Source: UMGS1519 sp963621885 (lineage in GTDB: Bacteria; Actinomycetota; Coriobacteriia; Coriobacteriales; Eggerthellaceae). From it: DNA of 39,677 nt. Of the stretch, positions 6,559-15,592 are shown piece after piece. The position numbers were made by a program, and so were the translations under genes. The stretch spans positions 1 through 39,677 of the forward strand of contig CAVFFT010000044.1 of the NCBI GenBank assembly GCA_963621885.1, given 5' to 3'. How positions within the stretch are numbered: position 1 is the stretch's first letter; every line of letters starts with the position of its first letter. The notes beneath the pieces are model-generated. The model was not told the DNA's origin, made no database searches, and was given only the letters and a program-made list of their open reading frames with translations.

Positions 6559-9332
6559 TGGCAGGATTCTTCTCCCGGTTGCTTTCCGCGGGTGAAGGCA
6601 AGCAAATCAAGAAGTACTCGCAGGTTGTGAAGCGGGTCAATGAGCTCGAGGCGAGCCGTGAGAGCATGAGCGACGATGAGCTGCGTGCGCAGACGGCCCT
6701 TTTCCGGCAGCGCATCGAAAACGGCGAGGACCTGAACGCCATTCTTCCGGAGGCATTCGCGACGGTGCGAGAGACCTCGAAGCGCGTTCTGGGACAGCGT
6801 CACTACGACGTCCAGCTGATGGGCGCCATGGCGCTCAACGATGGCCATATCGCCGAGATGGGAACCGGCGAAGGCAAGACGCTCGTTTCGACGCTTGCCG
6901 GCTACCTCAATGCGTTGACGGGCGAGAACGTCCATATCGTGACGGTGAACGACTACCTGGCAAAGCGCGACTCCGAATGGATGGGGCGCATCTATCGCGC
7001 GCTTGGCATGAAGGTCGGCCTTATCCAGAACGGCATGGGCCTCGAGGCCAAGAAGCCCGCCTACGCGGCTGACGTGACCTACGGCACGAACTCCGAGTTC
7101 GGTTTCGACTACCTGCGCGACAACATGGTGGTCCGTCCGGAACAGCGCATTCAGCGCGGGCACAATTTCGCCATCGTCGACGAGGTCGACTCGATTCTCA
7201 TCGATGAGGCGCGTACCCCGCTTATCATTTCGGGTCCGGGCATGCAGTCGACCGATACGTACCGCCGCTTCGCCGAGGTCATGCCGGGCCTGCAGGAGGG
7301 CGTCGATTACGAGAAGGACGAGGCCAAGCGCACGATTACCGCGACCGATTACGGCCTTGAGCATATCGAATCGCTGCTTGGCGTCGACGACCTGTATGCC
7401 GATCCGTCAGGCATGATGCCGAACTACTTGCAGCAGGCGTTGAAGGCGCAGTTCCTCTTCAAGCGCGATGTCGACTACGTCGTGATGAATGGCGAGGTCA
7501 AGATCGTCGACGAGTTCACGGGCCGCATCATGGAGGGAAGGCGCTTCTCGGAAGGCCTCCATCAGGCGCTTGAGGCGAAAGAGCATGTGAAGGTGCGCGA
7601 GGAGAATCAGACGCTTGCGACCGTCACGCTCCAGAACTACTTCAGGCTCTACAGCAAGCTTTCGGGCATGACCGGTACCGCACTGACCGAGGACTCCGAG
7701 TTCAAGCAGATCTACAACCTGCCCGTCACGGTCATTCCGCCGAACAAGCCGGTGGCCCGTATCGACGAGGAAGACCTCATCTACCGCACCATTGAGGCGA
7801 AATTCAACGCGGTCGCCGATGACGTGGCCGCGCGCCACGCGAAGGGCCAGCCCTGCCTTATCGGCACGGTTTCCATCGAGACGTCCGAATACCTTTCGCG
7901 CTTGCTCGACAAGCGGGGCATCAAGCATGAAACGCTCAACGCGAAGAACCACGAGCGCGAAGCCGCGATCGTTGCCCAGGCGGGCCGCTATGGCGCGGTG
8001 ACCATCGCGACGAACATGGCCGGCCGTGGTACCGACATCATGCTGGGTGGCAATCCCGACGTGCTGGGCATGAGAATGCTGATTGACGCCGACAACGACC
8101 CCGCCGAGGCGACCGAAGAGCAGATCGCCGAATACGTGGCCAAGGCGAAGGTGATTACCGACAGCGAACACGACAAGGTGGTCGCGGCTGGCGGCCTTGC
8201 AGTCATCGGCACCGAGCGCCATGAGAGCCGCCGTATCGACAACCAGCTCCGTGGTCGTGCCGGCCGTCAGGGAGACCCGGGCAGCACGCAGTTCTACCTC
8301 TCGCTCGAGGACGACCTGATGCGCAAGTTCGGCGGCGACAAGATGGGCAGCATCGACAAGATGATGCAGAAGACGAACATGCCCGACGACATGCCGATTC
8401 AGGCGAGCCTCGTGTCGAAGGCCATTGAAAGCGCCCAGCGTCAGGTCGAGACGATGAACTTCGGCATCCGCAAGAGCGTTCTGGAATACGACGACGTCAT
8501 GAACCTGCAGCGCAAGGCCATCTACGCCGAGCGCAACGCCATTCTCGATGGCAAGGACATGACTGATCGCATCGAGGGAATCATCGAGGATTCGACGGAG
8601 GCGATCGTCGAGGACAACTGCCCCGCGAAACTGGCGAGCGACGACTGGAATCTTGCCGCCGTCACCCGTTGGGCCACGCAGATGACCGGTCGCGACGAAT
8701 TCCAGGCGGACAAGGTCGACCATGAGGACGACCCCGAGATTCTTGAAGACGCCCTCTTCGACTACCTGAAGAGCGTGTATGACGAGAAGGCGGATCTTCT
8801 GGGCGACGAGGTAATGAAGAAGCTCGAAGGCCAGATCATGCTTCGCATCATCGATTCGCGCTGGATGACCCACCTCCAGGAGATGGATTACCTGCGCACG
8901 GGCATCGGCCTGCGCGCGTTCGGCCAGCGCGACCCGCTTGTCGAATACAAGGAGGAGGCGCATAAGGCCTTTGGCCTCATGACCGCGACCCTCTACGAGG
9001 ACTTCCTGCGGACGCTCCTGCGCCTGCAGCTCGCGGTGCGCGAGATTCCCGAGCAGAGCGAAGAGCCGCGCCGCATGTCGTATTCGAACCCGGAGGAGAA
9101 CCTCGAGCCCCAGCAGGGTAGCGCTCCCGCGCAGAGAGGCGCCTCTAAGATCGCCTCCGCGAAGCATGGCGCGAACCGCACGAATGCGGAAGAAGAGGCC
9201 AAAGTCCAGACCTATGTGAAGGACAAGGATGATCCGTGGGCGAATGTCGGCCGCAACGATCCTTGCCCGTGCGGTTCGGGCCTGAAGTACAAGAAGTGCC
9301 ACGGAAAGGCCGGTTCCCAGGAAAACGCGTGA
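6558..9332 (+). CDS. secA: Preprotein translocase ATPase SecA
   Basis: A full-length 924-residue SecA. It drives unfolded preproteins through SecYEG using ATP. Visible are the Walker A GEGKT near residue 102, the DEVDSILIDEARTPLIISG block near 208, VDEFTGRIMEGRRFSEGLHQ, ATNMAGRGTDIMLGGNP and the Arg-finger region QLRGRAGRQGDPG. The C-terminal zinc-binding tail carries Cys903, Cys905, Cys914 and His915; this tail binds SecB or the ribosome. A variable linker (about 835-890) precedes it. The ATG at 6558 has GGAGGG 7 nt upstream. prfB follows after 52 bp, a pairing common in many bacteria. Confidence 0.98.
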   Translation: MAGFFSRLLSAGEGKQIKKYSQVVKRVNELEASRESMSDDELRAQTALFRQRIENGEDLNAILPEAFATVRETSKRVLGQRHYDVQLMGAMALNDGHIAEMGTGEGKTLVSTLAGYLNALTGENVHIVTVNDYLAKRDSEWMGRIYRALGMKVGLIQNGMGLEAKKPAYAADVTYGTNSEFGFDYLRDNMVVRPEQRIQRGHNFAIVDEVDSILIDEARTPLIISGPGMQSTDTYRRFAEVMPGLQEGVDYEKDEAKRTITATDYGLEHIESLLGVDDLYADPSGMMPNYLQQALKAQFLFKRDVDYVVMNGEVKIVDEFTGRIMEGRRFSEGLHQALEAKEHVKVREENQTLATVTLQNYFRLYSKLSGMTGTALTEDSEFKQIYNLPVTVIPPNKPVARIDEEDLIYRTIEAKFNAVADDVAARHAKGQPCLIGTVSIETSEYLSRLLDKRGIKHETLNAKNHEREAAIVAQAGRYGAVTIATNMAGRGTDIMLGGNPDVLGMRMLIDADNDPAEATEEQIAEYVAKAKVITDSEHDKVVAAGGLAVIGTERHESRRIDNQLRGRAGRQGDPGSTQFYLSLEDDLMRKFGGDKMGSIDKMMQKTNMPDDMPIQASLVSKAIESAQRQVETMNFGIRKSVLEYDDVMNLQRKAIYAERNAILDGKDMTDRIEGIIEDSTEAIVEDNCPAKLASDDWNLAAVTRWATQMTGRDEFQADKVDHEDDPEILEDALFDYLKSVYDEKADLLGDEVMKKLEGQIMLRIIDSRWMTHLQEMDYLRTGIGLRAFGQRDPLVEYKEEAHKAFGLMTATLYEDFLRTLLRLQLAVREIPEQSEEPRRMSYSNPEENLEPQQGSAPAQRGASKIASAKHGANRTNAEEEAKVQTYVKDKDDPWANVGRNDPCPCGSGLKYKKCHGKAGSQENA

Positions 9333-9384
9333 CCTTCCCTCGCAGACGAGAGGATGGAAACACGCGTTTGCAAGGGAGTGAACC

Positions 9385-10488
9385 TTGGCTGATATAAAGG
9401 AAATGGAAAAGGAGCTGGACGCCTTCGCGGAGCGCGTCCAGCAGGCCCATGGCTTTTTGCATATCGAGCGGACGGAATCCGAGCTCGCCGAGCTGGAGAA
9501 GGAATCGGCGCAACCGGGCTTCTGGGATGACGCCAAGCATGCCCAGGAGGTCTCGAAGCAGATAGCCGATGCCCGCTCGCTTCTCGATGATTACGCCCGC
9601 GCGCAAAAGCTCGTTACCGATGCGCGCGATGCGCTCGAGCTTGCCTCGGATGACGAGGAGTTTGCCGACGAGGCGCAGGTGGCGTTTGATGAGCTGTCGC
9701 CCTTGCTTGACGGTTTCGAAATGCAGTCCTGGTTTTCGGGGCGCTTCGATGAACAGAGTGCGATCGTGTCCATTCACCCGGGTGCCGGCGGCCTTGAGGC
9801 CCAGGACTGGTGCGAGATGCTGTATCGCATGTACCAGCATTATGCGGGGCTGAAATCGTGGAAGCTTACCGAGCTTGATGTGGTCCCGGGCGAAGGTATT
9901 GGCCTTGACCAGGCGAGCTTTCAGGTCGATGGCAAAAACGCCTATGGCATGCTCCGAAGCGAAATCGGCGTCCATCGTCTCGTGCGCATTTCCCCCACCG
10001 ACGACAAGAAGCGCCGCCACACGACCTTCGCGAGCGTCGAGGTGCTTCCCGTTCTGCCTGACGACATTGAGGTCGACCTGAATCCCGCCGATGTGCGTGT
10101 CGATGTGTATCGCGCATCGGGACCGGGCGGACAGTGCGTCAACACCACCGATTCGGCGGTGCGCCTGACACATATCCCCACGGGAATCGTCGTGACCTGC
10201 CAGAACCGGAAATCGCAGCTGCAGAACAAGGAGGCCGCATTCCAGGTGCTTCGCGGCAAGCTGTATGAGCTCGAAGAGCAGAAGCGGCAAGAGGAGATCT
10301 CCCGCTTGCGGGGCGAGAAGATGGACAATTCCTTCGGCAGCCAGATTCGCAATTACGTGCTGTATCCCTATCAGCTGGTGAAGGATTTGAGGAGCGGCAT
10401 CGAGACCGGCAATGTCGACGCGGTGCTTGACGGGGATATCGACCAGTTCGTGCTGGGCTATCACCGGTGGAAAGCCGAACGCTCCTAG
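9385..10488 (+). CDS. prfB: Peptide chain release factor 2
   Basis: A 367-residue RF2, which releases peptides at UGA and UAA. The catalytic GGQ is residues 248-250 in SGPGGQCVNT, and the family signature SQLQNKE follows. The stop-codon-reading tripeptide, SPF in well-studied RF2s, reads SPT here (residues 203-205), and the following GG is KK. His212 and Thr213, which face the second and third stop bases, are kept. The start is TTG 9385 with AAGGGAG upstream. The frame is continuous, with no internal UGA, so the programmed frameshift known from E. coli prfB is absent. It sits between secA and the split transketolase genes. Confidence 0.95.
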   Translation: MADIKEMEKELDAFAERVQQAHGFLHIERTESELAELEKESAQPGFWDDAKHAQEVSKQIADARSLLDDYARAQKLVTDARDALELASDDEEFADEAQVAFDELSPLLDGFEMQSWFSGRFDEQSAIVSIHPGAGGLEAQDWCEMLYRMYQHYAGLKSWKLTELDVVPGEGIGLDQASFQVDGKNAYGMLRSEIGVHRLVRISPTDDKKRRHTTFASVEVLPVLPDDIEVDLNPADVRVDVYRASGPGGQCVNTTDSAVRLTHIPTGIVVTCQNRKSQLQNKEAAFQVLRGKLYELEEQKRQEEISRLRGEKMDNSFGSQIRNYVLYPYQLVKDLRSGIETGNVDAVLDGDIDQFVLGYHRWKAERS

Positions 10489-10561
10489 ATTGATAGTGGG
10501 AAAACGGGACGTTGCTGGTAGCATACGCCCTGGAGTTATCGAACCAAATGAGAGGCGAGCG

Positions 10562-11389
10562 ATGGATTCACTTGAGCTGAAGCATCTGGCCAATGAGATG
10601 CGCGAGGACATCATACGCATGATTTCCGAGGCGGGCAGCGGGCACCCCGGAGGATCCCTGTCGTGCATCGATATGCTGACGGCGCTCTATTTCGGCGACG
10701 TCATGAACTACGACAGCGCGAATCCCCAGATGGAGTCGCGTGACCGTTTCATCCTGTCGAAGGGCCATGCGGCGCCGGCGCTGTACGCGACGCTTGCCCA
10801 TGCCGGATATTTCCCCGTCGACGAGCTGAACACGCTGCGCAAGCTGGGCAGCCGTCTGCAGGGTCATCCCGATTCGAACCTTCTTCCCGGCGTCGAGGTG
10901 GGCACTGGCTCTCTGGGCCAGGGGCTTTCCATCGCTTCGGGTCTCGCTTGCGGCCTGCGCCTTGATGGCGGCAGCCAGACGGTCTTCACGATTCTCGGTG
11001 ACGGCGAATGCGAAGAAGGACAGGTCTGGGAGGCGGCGACCTTCGCCGCGTACGAGAAGCTCGACAATCTTGTTGCCATTGTCGATGCGAATGGGCTGCA
11101 GATCGACGGTCAGACGACCGAGGTATGCCAGCTTGGCGATTTGGGCGACAAATTCGAAACCTTCGGCTGGGAAGTCTCCCGTGTCGACGGACATGACATC
11201 GACGCGCTTATCGCGCTTTTCACCAGCTTGAAGAACAAGCGTGACGGACGTCCTCATGCGGTTATCGCTGCGACGGTGAAGGGCAAGGGCGTTTCCTTCA
11301 TGGAAGGACAAGTGGGCTGGCACGGAAAGGCTCCGAACGCTGAACAGACGGCTGAGGCTTTGGCCGAGCTGAAGGAAGGGGACAGGTAA
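10562..11389 (+). CDS. Transketolase, N-terminal (TPP-binding) subunit
   Basis: A 275-residue protein equal to the first half of a normal transketolase. It supplies the diphosphate end of the thiamine-PP site. Visible are GSGHPGGSLS (His28), KGHAAPALY, and the metal/TPP motif GDGECEEGQVWEA with VDANGLQIDG (from about residue 147). With its partner it moves two-carbon units between sugar phosphates in the non-oxidative pentose phosphate pathway. The start ATG 10562 has GAGGCGAG upstream; the frame is open earlier, into prfB, but has no better start. It overlaps the next gene by one base (TAATG), so the two halves are made together. Confidence 0.93.
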   Translation: MDSLELKHLANEMREDIIRMISEAGSGHPGGSLSCIDMLTALYFGDVMNYDSANPQMESRDRFILSKGHAAPALYATLAHAGYFPVDELNTLRKLGSRLQGHPDSNLLPGVEVGTGSLGQGLSIASGLACGLRLDGGSQTVFTILGDGECEEGQVWEAATFAAYEKLDNLVAIVDANGLQIDGQTTEVCQLGDLGDKFETFGWEVSRVDGHDIDALIALFTSLKNKRDGRPHAVIAATVKGKGVSFMEGQVGWHGKAPNAEQTAEALAELKEGDR

Positions 11390-12360
11390 TGGGAATCAAA
11401 CTGGCATCTGTCGAGGAACGCTCGCAGAAGCGCGCAACTCGCGCGGCCTTGGGTGTCACGCTCGTGAAGCTTGCCGATGAGGGGCTTCCCGTTGTTGCTG
11501 TCGACGCCGACCTTTCGGGCTCGACCACGTTGGGCAAATTCGCCGACGCGAAGCCGGAATACGCGAAGCGCTTCTTCAATGTGGGCATCGCCGAGCAGAA
11601 CATGATCGACGTCGCCGCGGGCCTGTCGCTTGCTGGCAAGATCGCGTTTACGGGCTCGTTCGCGGTTTTCGGCATTGGTCGCGCCTACGATCAGATCCGC
11701 AATACCGTCGCCTATTCGAAGCTGAATGTGAAACTTACTCCTACACATTCCGGCCTTTCTGTGGGTCCGGACGGCGGAAGTCATCAGATGATGGAGGATA
11801 TTGCGCTCCTGCGACAGCTCCCCGGCATGACCATTCTCATACCAGCGGATTACGCGGCGGCCGCTTCCGCCATCGAGCTTGCGGCGCGTACCGAGGGCCC
11901 CGCATACGTCCGTTTGGGCCGTGCGAGCGTCCCTGCGGTCTATGCCGAAGGGGTGTCTCTTGAGGCGGGTCATTCCTATGTGATTCGCGAGGGAAGCGAC
12001 GTTACGATCGCCGCTTGCGGACCCCTGGTCGACGAGGCGCTCAAGGCGGCTTCTGCGCTGGAGGAAAAGGGCATATCTGCCGAGGTCATCGACTGTTTTA
12101 GCATCCAGCCGTTCGACCGCGAAACGCTCCTCGCATCGGTCAGGAAAACCGGCTGCTGCGTGACGGCGGAAGATCACAGCGTCTATGGCGGTTTGGGCTC
12201 GACGGTGGCCGAGGTTTTGGCTTCCGAATACCCGGCTCCGTGCGCCTTCATCGGTCTGCGCGACACCTTCGGAAAATCGGGCTCATATGAAGAGCTTCTT
12301 TCATATTTCCACATGGATGCCGCGGCCATTGTTGAAGCTGTGGAAACGCTCAAGGCCTAA
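11389..12360 (+). CDS. Transketolase, C-terminal (pyrimidine-binding) subunit
   Basis: A 323-residue protein equal to the second half of transketolase. The catalytic Glu is in VGIAEQNMIDVAAGL, which activates the thiamine ring. THSGLSVGPDGGSHQ and the C-terminal alpha/beta domain (from about 195, with AEDHSVYGGLGSTVAE) complete it. It must pair with the upstream half to be active. Split transketolases are known in many archaea, clostridia and actinobacteria. The ATG at 11389 overlaps the stop of the N-terminal subunit. The pair sits between prfB and ftsE, which are often close neighbours elsewhere. Confidence 0.93.
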   Translation: MGIKLASVEERSQKRATRAALGVTLVKLADEGLPVVAVDADLSGSTTLGKFADAKPEYAKRFFNVGIAEQNMIDVAAGLSLAGKIAFTGSFAVFGIGRAYDQIRNTVAYSKLNVKLTPTHSGLSVGPDGGSHQMMEDIALLRQLPGMTILIPADYAAAASAIELAARTEGPAYVRLGRASVPAVYAEGVSLEAGHSYVIREGSDVTIAACGPLVDEALKAASALEEKGISAEVIDCFSIQPFDRETLLASVRKTGCCVTAEDHSVYGGLGSTVAEVLASEYPAPCAFIGLRDTFGKSGSYEELLSYFHMDAAAIVEAVETLKA

Positions 12361-12407
12361 ACAGCGCCGTGCTAGACTTTTTTGCATTACTTGTGAAGAG
12401 AAGATAC

Positions 12408-12428
12408 ATGAATGGAGTCCATCTGTGA
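12408..12428 (+). CDS. 6-residue upstream reading frame overlapping ftsE start
   Basis: MNGVHL and TGA, the stop overlapping the ftsE GTG as GTGA. The ftsE site GGAG lies inside it. A weak GAAGAG precedes it. The arrangement matches those at secA and hppA. It may couple translation, but chance is possible. Confidence 0.25.
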   Translation: MNGVHL

Positions 12429-13303
12429 CTGGTACGAACCCTCAGGGGGGCGGCAGGCACGCGGGCGCCGCGCATAGCGCGACGCATCAGTCTGCCGATA
12501 GAGAACCGGCTACCGTAGCCATTTCCGACCCGTCGCGCACATCGCAGCTTTCGGCATCCCTGCCGGTGCTCGATGTTGACAGCATGCCCGAACGCAATAT
12601 GGGCGTTCCGGTTATCACCCTCGACCATGTGACGAAGGTGTATCCGGCGCAGCCCGACCGTCCCGCGTTGAAAGACGTGTCCCTGCAGATCTATGCAGGC
12701 GAGTTCGTCTTCCTCGTTGGTCATTCCGGATCCGGCAAATCGACCTTTGTGCGCCTTCTGATTAGGGAGCTCATTCCCTCGTCAGGACGCATCGTCATCG
12801 CGAACGAGGACCTGGGGACAATGAAGCCGTGGCGCGTGCCTTATCTGCGCCGCAACATCGGTTGCGTTTTCCAGGACTTCAAGCTTCTTCCCGACAAGAC
12901 CGTGTTCGAGAACGTGGCCTTCGCGTTGGAGGTTATCGGCAAGAGCCGTCATGTCGTGAAAACCCAGGTTCCCGAGGTGCTTCGCCTTGTGGGCCTGCAG
13001 GACAAGCTCAACAAGCGTCCCGACCAGCTTTCTGGTGGCGAGCAGCAGCGTGTTTCCATCGCGCGTGCCATCGTGAACCGCCCGCCGCTGCTTGTCTGCG
13101 ACGAGCCGACGGGTAACCTCGACCCGCAGACCTCGCGCGGCATCATGGACTTGCTGGAACGCATCAACCGCACGGGCACGACAGTGCTCGTCGCCACGCA
13201 CGACCGAGAGATGGTTGACAACATGCGCCGTCGCGTTATCGCGCTCGACCGTGGTCAGCTCACACGAGACCAGGACAGGGGGGTGTACGGATTCGATGCC
13301 TAG
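12425..13303 (+). CDS. ftsE: Cell division ATP-binding protein FtsE
   Basis: A 292-residue ABC ATPase that, with FtsX, gates peptidoglycan hydrolases at the septum. Walker A is GHSGSGKS (about 99-106), the signature LSGGEQQRVSIARAI, Walker B LLVCDEPTGNLD, and the H-loop THD. The typical FtsE start is near VITLDHVTKVYP. I chose GTG 12425 because GGAG sits 7 nt before it, which adds about 58 low-complexity residues rich in Gly, Ser, Thr and Ala that most FtsE proteins lack. Later ATGs (12585, 12600) have no ribosome-binding site, but a later start remains possible. It overlaps ftsX by 8 bp. Confidence 0.92.
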   Translation: MTGTNPQGGGRHAGAAHSATHQSADREPATVAISDPSRTSQLSASLPVLDVDSMPERNMGVPVITLDHVTKVYPAQPDRPALKDVSLQIYAGEFVFLVGHSGSGKSTFVRLLIRELIPSSGRIVIANEDLGTMKPWRVPYLRRNIGCVFQDFKLLPDKTVFENVAFALEVIGKSRHVVKTQVPEVLRLVGLQDKLNKRPDQLSGGEQQRVSIARAIVNRPPLLVCDEPTGNLDPQTSRGIMDLLERINRTGTTVLVATHDREMVDNMRRRVIALDRGQLTRDQDRGVYGFDA

Positions 13304-14210
13304 CTTCCTGTATTTTATCCGCGAGGCGATCAAGGGCTTTCATCGGCACCTGTCGACCTCGGTGGGATCGATCATCACCATTTTCCTTTCGCTTCTTATC
13401 ATCGGCATGTTCGTTATCGGCGGCGTTATCGTTAACAACGTCGTCTCCTCGATTGAAGACGAGGTGAACATCACCGCCTACATCGGCGACGATGTGGAAG
13501 AAACCAGCGTTCAGCAGTTCCAGGAATGGGTCTCCTCGGTTTCGGGCGTTGCAAGCGTGACCTATACGAGCAAGGACGAGGCGCTCGAAAAGTTCCGCAA
13601 TTCGATGTCGTCGAGCCCCGAGATTGTCGACCAGCTTGATGGCCAGAATCCGCTTCCTGCCTCTTTCGACATCGAGCTTGAGGATCCGCAGCAGGTCGAG
13701 GATATCGCCCAGCAGATCCAGGATAACGAGCTCTTCAAGACGGTTTGCGACAATCCCGATGACCCGTCCGACTCGCTGAAGTATGGACAGAAGACGGTTG
13801 ACCGCCTGTTCGCGCTGACGAACACGATTCGCATTATCGGCGTGGCTGTTGTCGTCCTGCTCATCTTCATCGCGTTCATCTTCATCAACAACACGATTCG
13901 CCTCGCGATTCTCTCGCGTCGCCGTGAGATTGCCATCATGCGTCTCGTGGGAGCATCGAATAACTTCATCCGCGGGCCCTTCCTGATGGAAGGCACGCTG
14001 CACGCCATCATCGGTTCGGCCTTTGCCATTCTGGTACTCGAGCTGCTGCGCCGCTTTGCGCTTCCGCATGTGACGACGGCGCTTGTGTGGCTGCCGATGA
14101 ATCTTGACATCACGGTATATCTGGCCGTTTACGCGACGCTTGTGGCGTTCGGCCTCATCATCGGCATCATTGGCGCGATGTTCTCGATGCGAAGATATCT
14201 GAAGATCTAA
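13296..14210 (+). CDS. ftsX: Cell division permease-like protein FtsX
   Basis: A 304-residue membrane partner of FtsE. A cytoplasmic start (MPSFLYFIREAIKGFHRH, the conserved opening) leads into one membrane helix (about 22-46). An extracellular domain of about 120 residues follows, including the ECD pattern VSGVASVTYTSKDEALEKF. Three further helices sit at the C-terminus. The external domain contacts and activates cell-wall hydrolases. The start overlaps the 3' end of ftsE, so the two are translationally coupled. An S41 peptidase gene follows after 18 bp, as ctpB follows ftsEX in Bacillus. Confidence 0.95.
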   Translation: MPSFLYFIREAIKGFHRHLSTSVGSIITIFLSLLIIGMFVIGGVIVNNVVSSIEDEVNITAYIGDDVEETSVQQFQEWVSSVSGVASVTYTSKDEALEKFRNSMSSSPEIVDQLDGQNPLPASFDIELEDPQQVEDIAQQIQDNELFKTVCDNPDDPSDSLKYGQKTVDRLFALTNTIRIIGVAVVVLLIFIAFIFINNTIRLAILSRRREIAIMRLVGASNNFIRGPFLMEGTLHAIIGSAFAILVLELLRRFALPHVTTALVWLPMNLDITVYLAVYATLVAFGLIIGIIGAMFSMRRYLKI

Positions 14211-14228
14211 GTTCGCGTTGCTGGTGCT

Positions 14229-15503
14229 GTGATGGCGTTTCGCAGAAAGAAACCACGCGGAAAAAAGGGAGATGCCCATACGCGCATAATCAAGGCGATG
14301 GGCATGCTCACTATTGTGTGCCTGTGCTTTGGTTCGGGTTTCATCCTGCGCGGCAATGACGCGTTTCTCGAGCGCTTCGGCATGGACGCGCTTTCGGTCG
14401 ATGCTGACCAGAATCCCGGTGCGACCGTTTCGGGCGACACCTTCAATTCGCTCTCGGCTCGCATCGCCGAGGTACAGGGCTTTGTCGAGCAGGATTCGCT
14501 CGACGATTACTCGCTCGACGACAACACGAGGAAGCTCATCAACGGTTTCCTCAATAGCCTTGATGACGAATACGCGCGCTACTACGATGCGCAGGAGTAC
14601 GCCGCCTATACCGCGAACAATTCCGAAGACCGCTATGGCGTCGGCGTCCTCTTTGGCGATTACCAGAACAAGGCCTATGCGGTCGAGGTGCTTGCGGGTT
14701 CCTCCGCACAAACGGCGGGCGTCGAAAGCGGCGACTTCGTCGTCGGCATCGATGGCGAAGTTCACGAAGACGGCTGGTCGCTCTCTGACGCGCTCAAGCG
14801 CATCGACGGCGCCGAAGGCGAGACGGTCCTGGTGACCTGGCGTCGCCCGGATAGCCTGAGTTCTCCCGGCGGCGAGGAATTCACCACGACCCTTACCTGT
14901 TCTCAGGTGAAGAGCAAGAGCGTGACCTCGCGTTTGAATTCGGACAATGTGGGCTATATCAAGGTGCGCCAATTCGGACGGGATAGCGCCTCGCTCGTGT
15001 CGGATGCCATTGACACACTCAGCAAGGAAGGCGCGCTTGCCTATGTTCTCGATCTGCGCGATTGTCCCGGCGGCTATCTTGAAGAGGCGATCCAGACGGC
15101 ATCGCTCTTCCAGGGCGGCGGCGTCGTGCTCCAGATTCAGACCGCGGATGGCACCACGTCCCGTTCTGCCTCGGGCAATGCGAAAACGGAATTGCCACTT
15201 GCCGTCATCGTCAATGGCAACACGGCTTCTGCCGCCGAGGTTGTCGCGGCGAGCTTGCAGGACAACAACCGCGCCATCGTCGTGGGCCAGTCCACGATGG
15301 GGAAGGGAAGCGTCCAGATCATGCGCGAACTTTCCTTCGGTGGGGCCATTTCCTATACTGTTGCGCAATATCTCACGCCAAATGGCCGCGAGCTTGATGG
15401 AACCGGCGTAAGCCCGAGCGTTGTGACCACGAAGACCGAATCCGGTGCGACCGACAACGATCTGAGCCTGGCTATCGAGGCGTTGCAAGCGCGCATCTAC
15501 TAG
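14229..15503 (+). CDS. S41 family C-terminal processing peptidase
   Basis: A 424-residue CtpA/CtpB-type serine protease, exported and anchored by an N-terminal membrane segment (about 26-44, MLTIVCLCFGSGFIL). An N-terminal helical part, a PDZ domain (about 135-215, from RYGVGVLFGDY) and the protease core follow. Ser334 in TASAAEV and Lys359 in MGKGSV form the Ser-Lys pair, 25 residues apart as is usual. The GTG at 14229 and ATG at 14232 are adjacent; the ribosome-binding site is weak, consistent with coupling to ftsX 18 bp upstream. It likely trims or removes a wall-hydrolase or envelope protein. Confidence 0.92.
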   Translation: MMAFRRKKPRGKKGDAHTRIIKAMGMLTIVCLCFGSGFILRGNDAFLERFGMDALSVDADQNPGATVSGDTFNSLSARIAEVQGFVEQDSLDDYSLDDNTRKLINGFLNSLDDEYARYYDAQEYAAYTANNSEDRYGVGVLFGDYQNKAYAVEVLAGSSAQTAGVESGDFVVGIDGEVHEDGWSLSDALKRIDGAEGETVLVTWRRPDSLSSPGGEEFTTTLTCSQVKSKSVTSRLNSDNVGYIKVRQFGRDSASLVSDAIDTLSKEGALAYVLDLRDCPGGYLEEAIQTASLFQGGGVVLQIQTADGTTSRSASGNAKTELPLAVIVNGNTASAAEVVAASLQDNNRAIVVGQSTMGKGSVQIMRELSFGGAISYTVAQYLTPNGRELDGTGVSPSVVTTKTESGATDNDLSLAIEALQARIY

Positions 15504-15592
15504 CGTTTTTAAGAGACGCATCCCGTGGGAGTGTGGCAGCCGCGCGGGTCTGAATGCTTTCGCATGTTTGAAGGGGAAGGGAAACGACGCTT

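Noticed and set aside
9385..9480. Programmed +1 frameshift in prfB
   Set aside because: The reading frame is continuous from the TTG start; no internal UGA or shift site is seen.
7407..9536. 709-residue minus-strand open frame
   Set aside because: Antisense shadow of secA with no recognisable domain.
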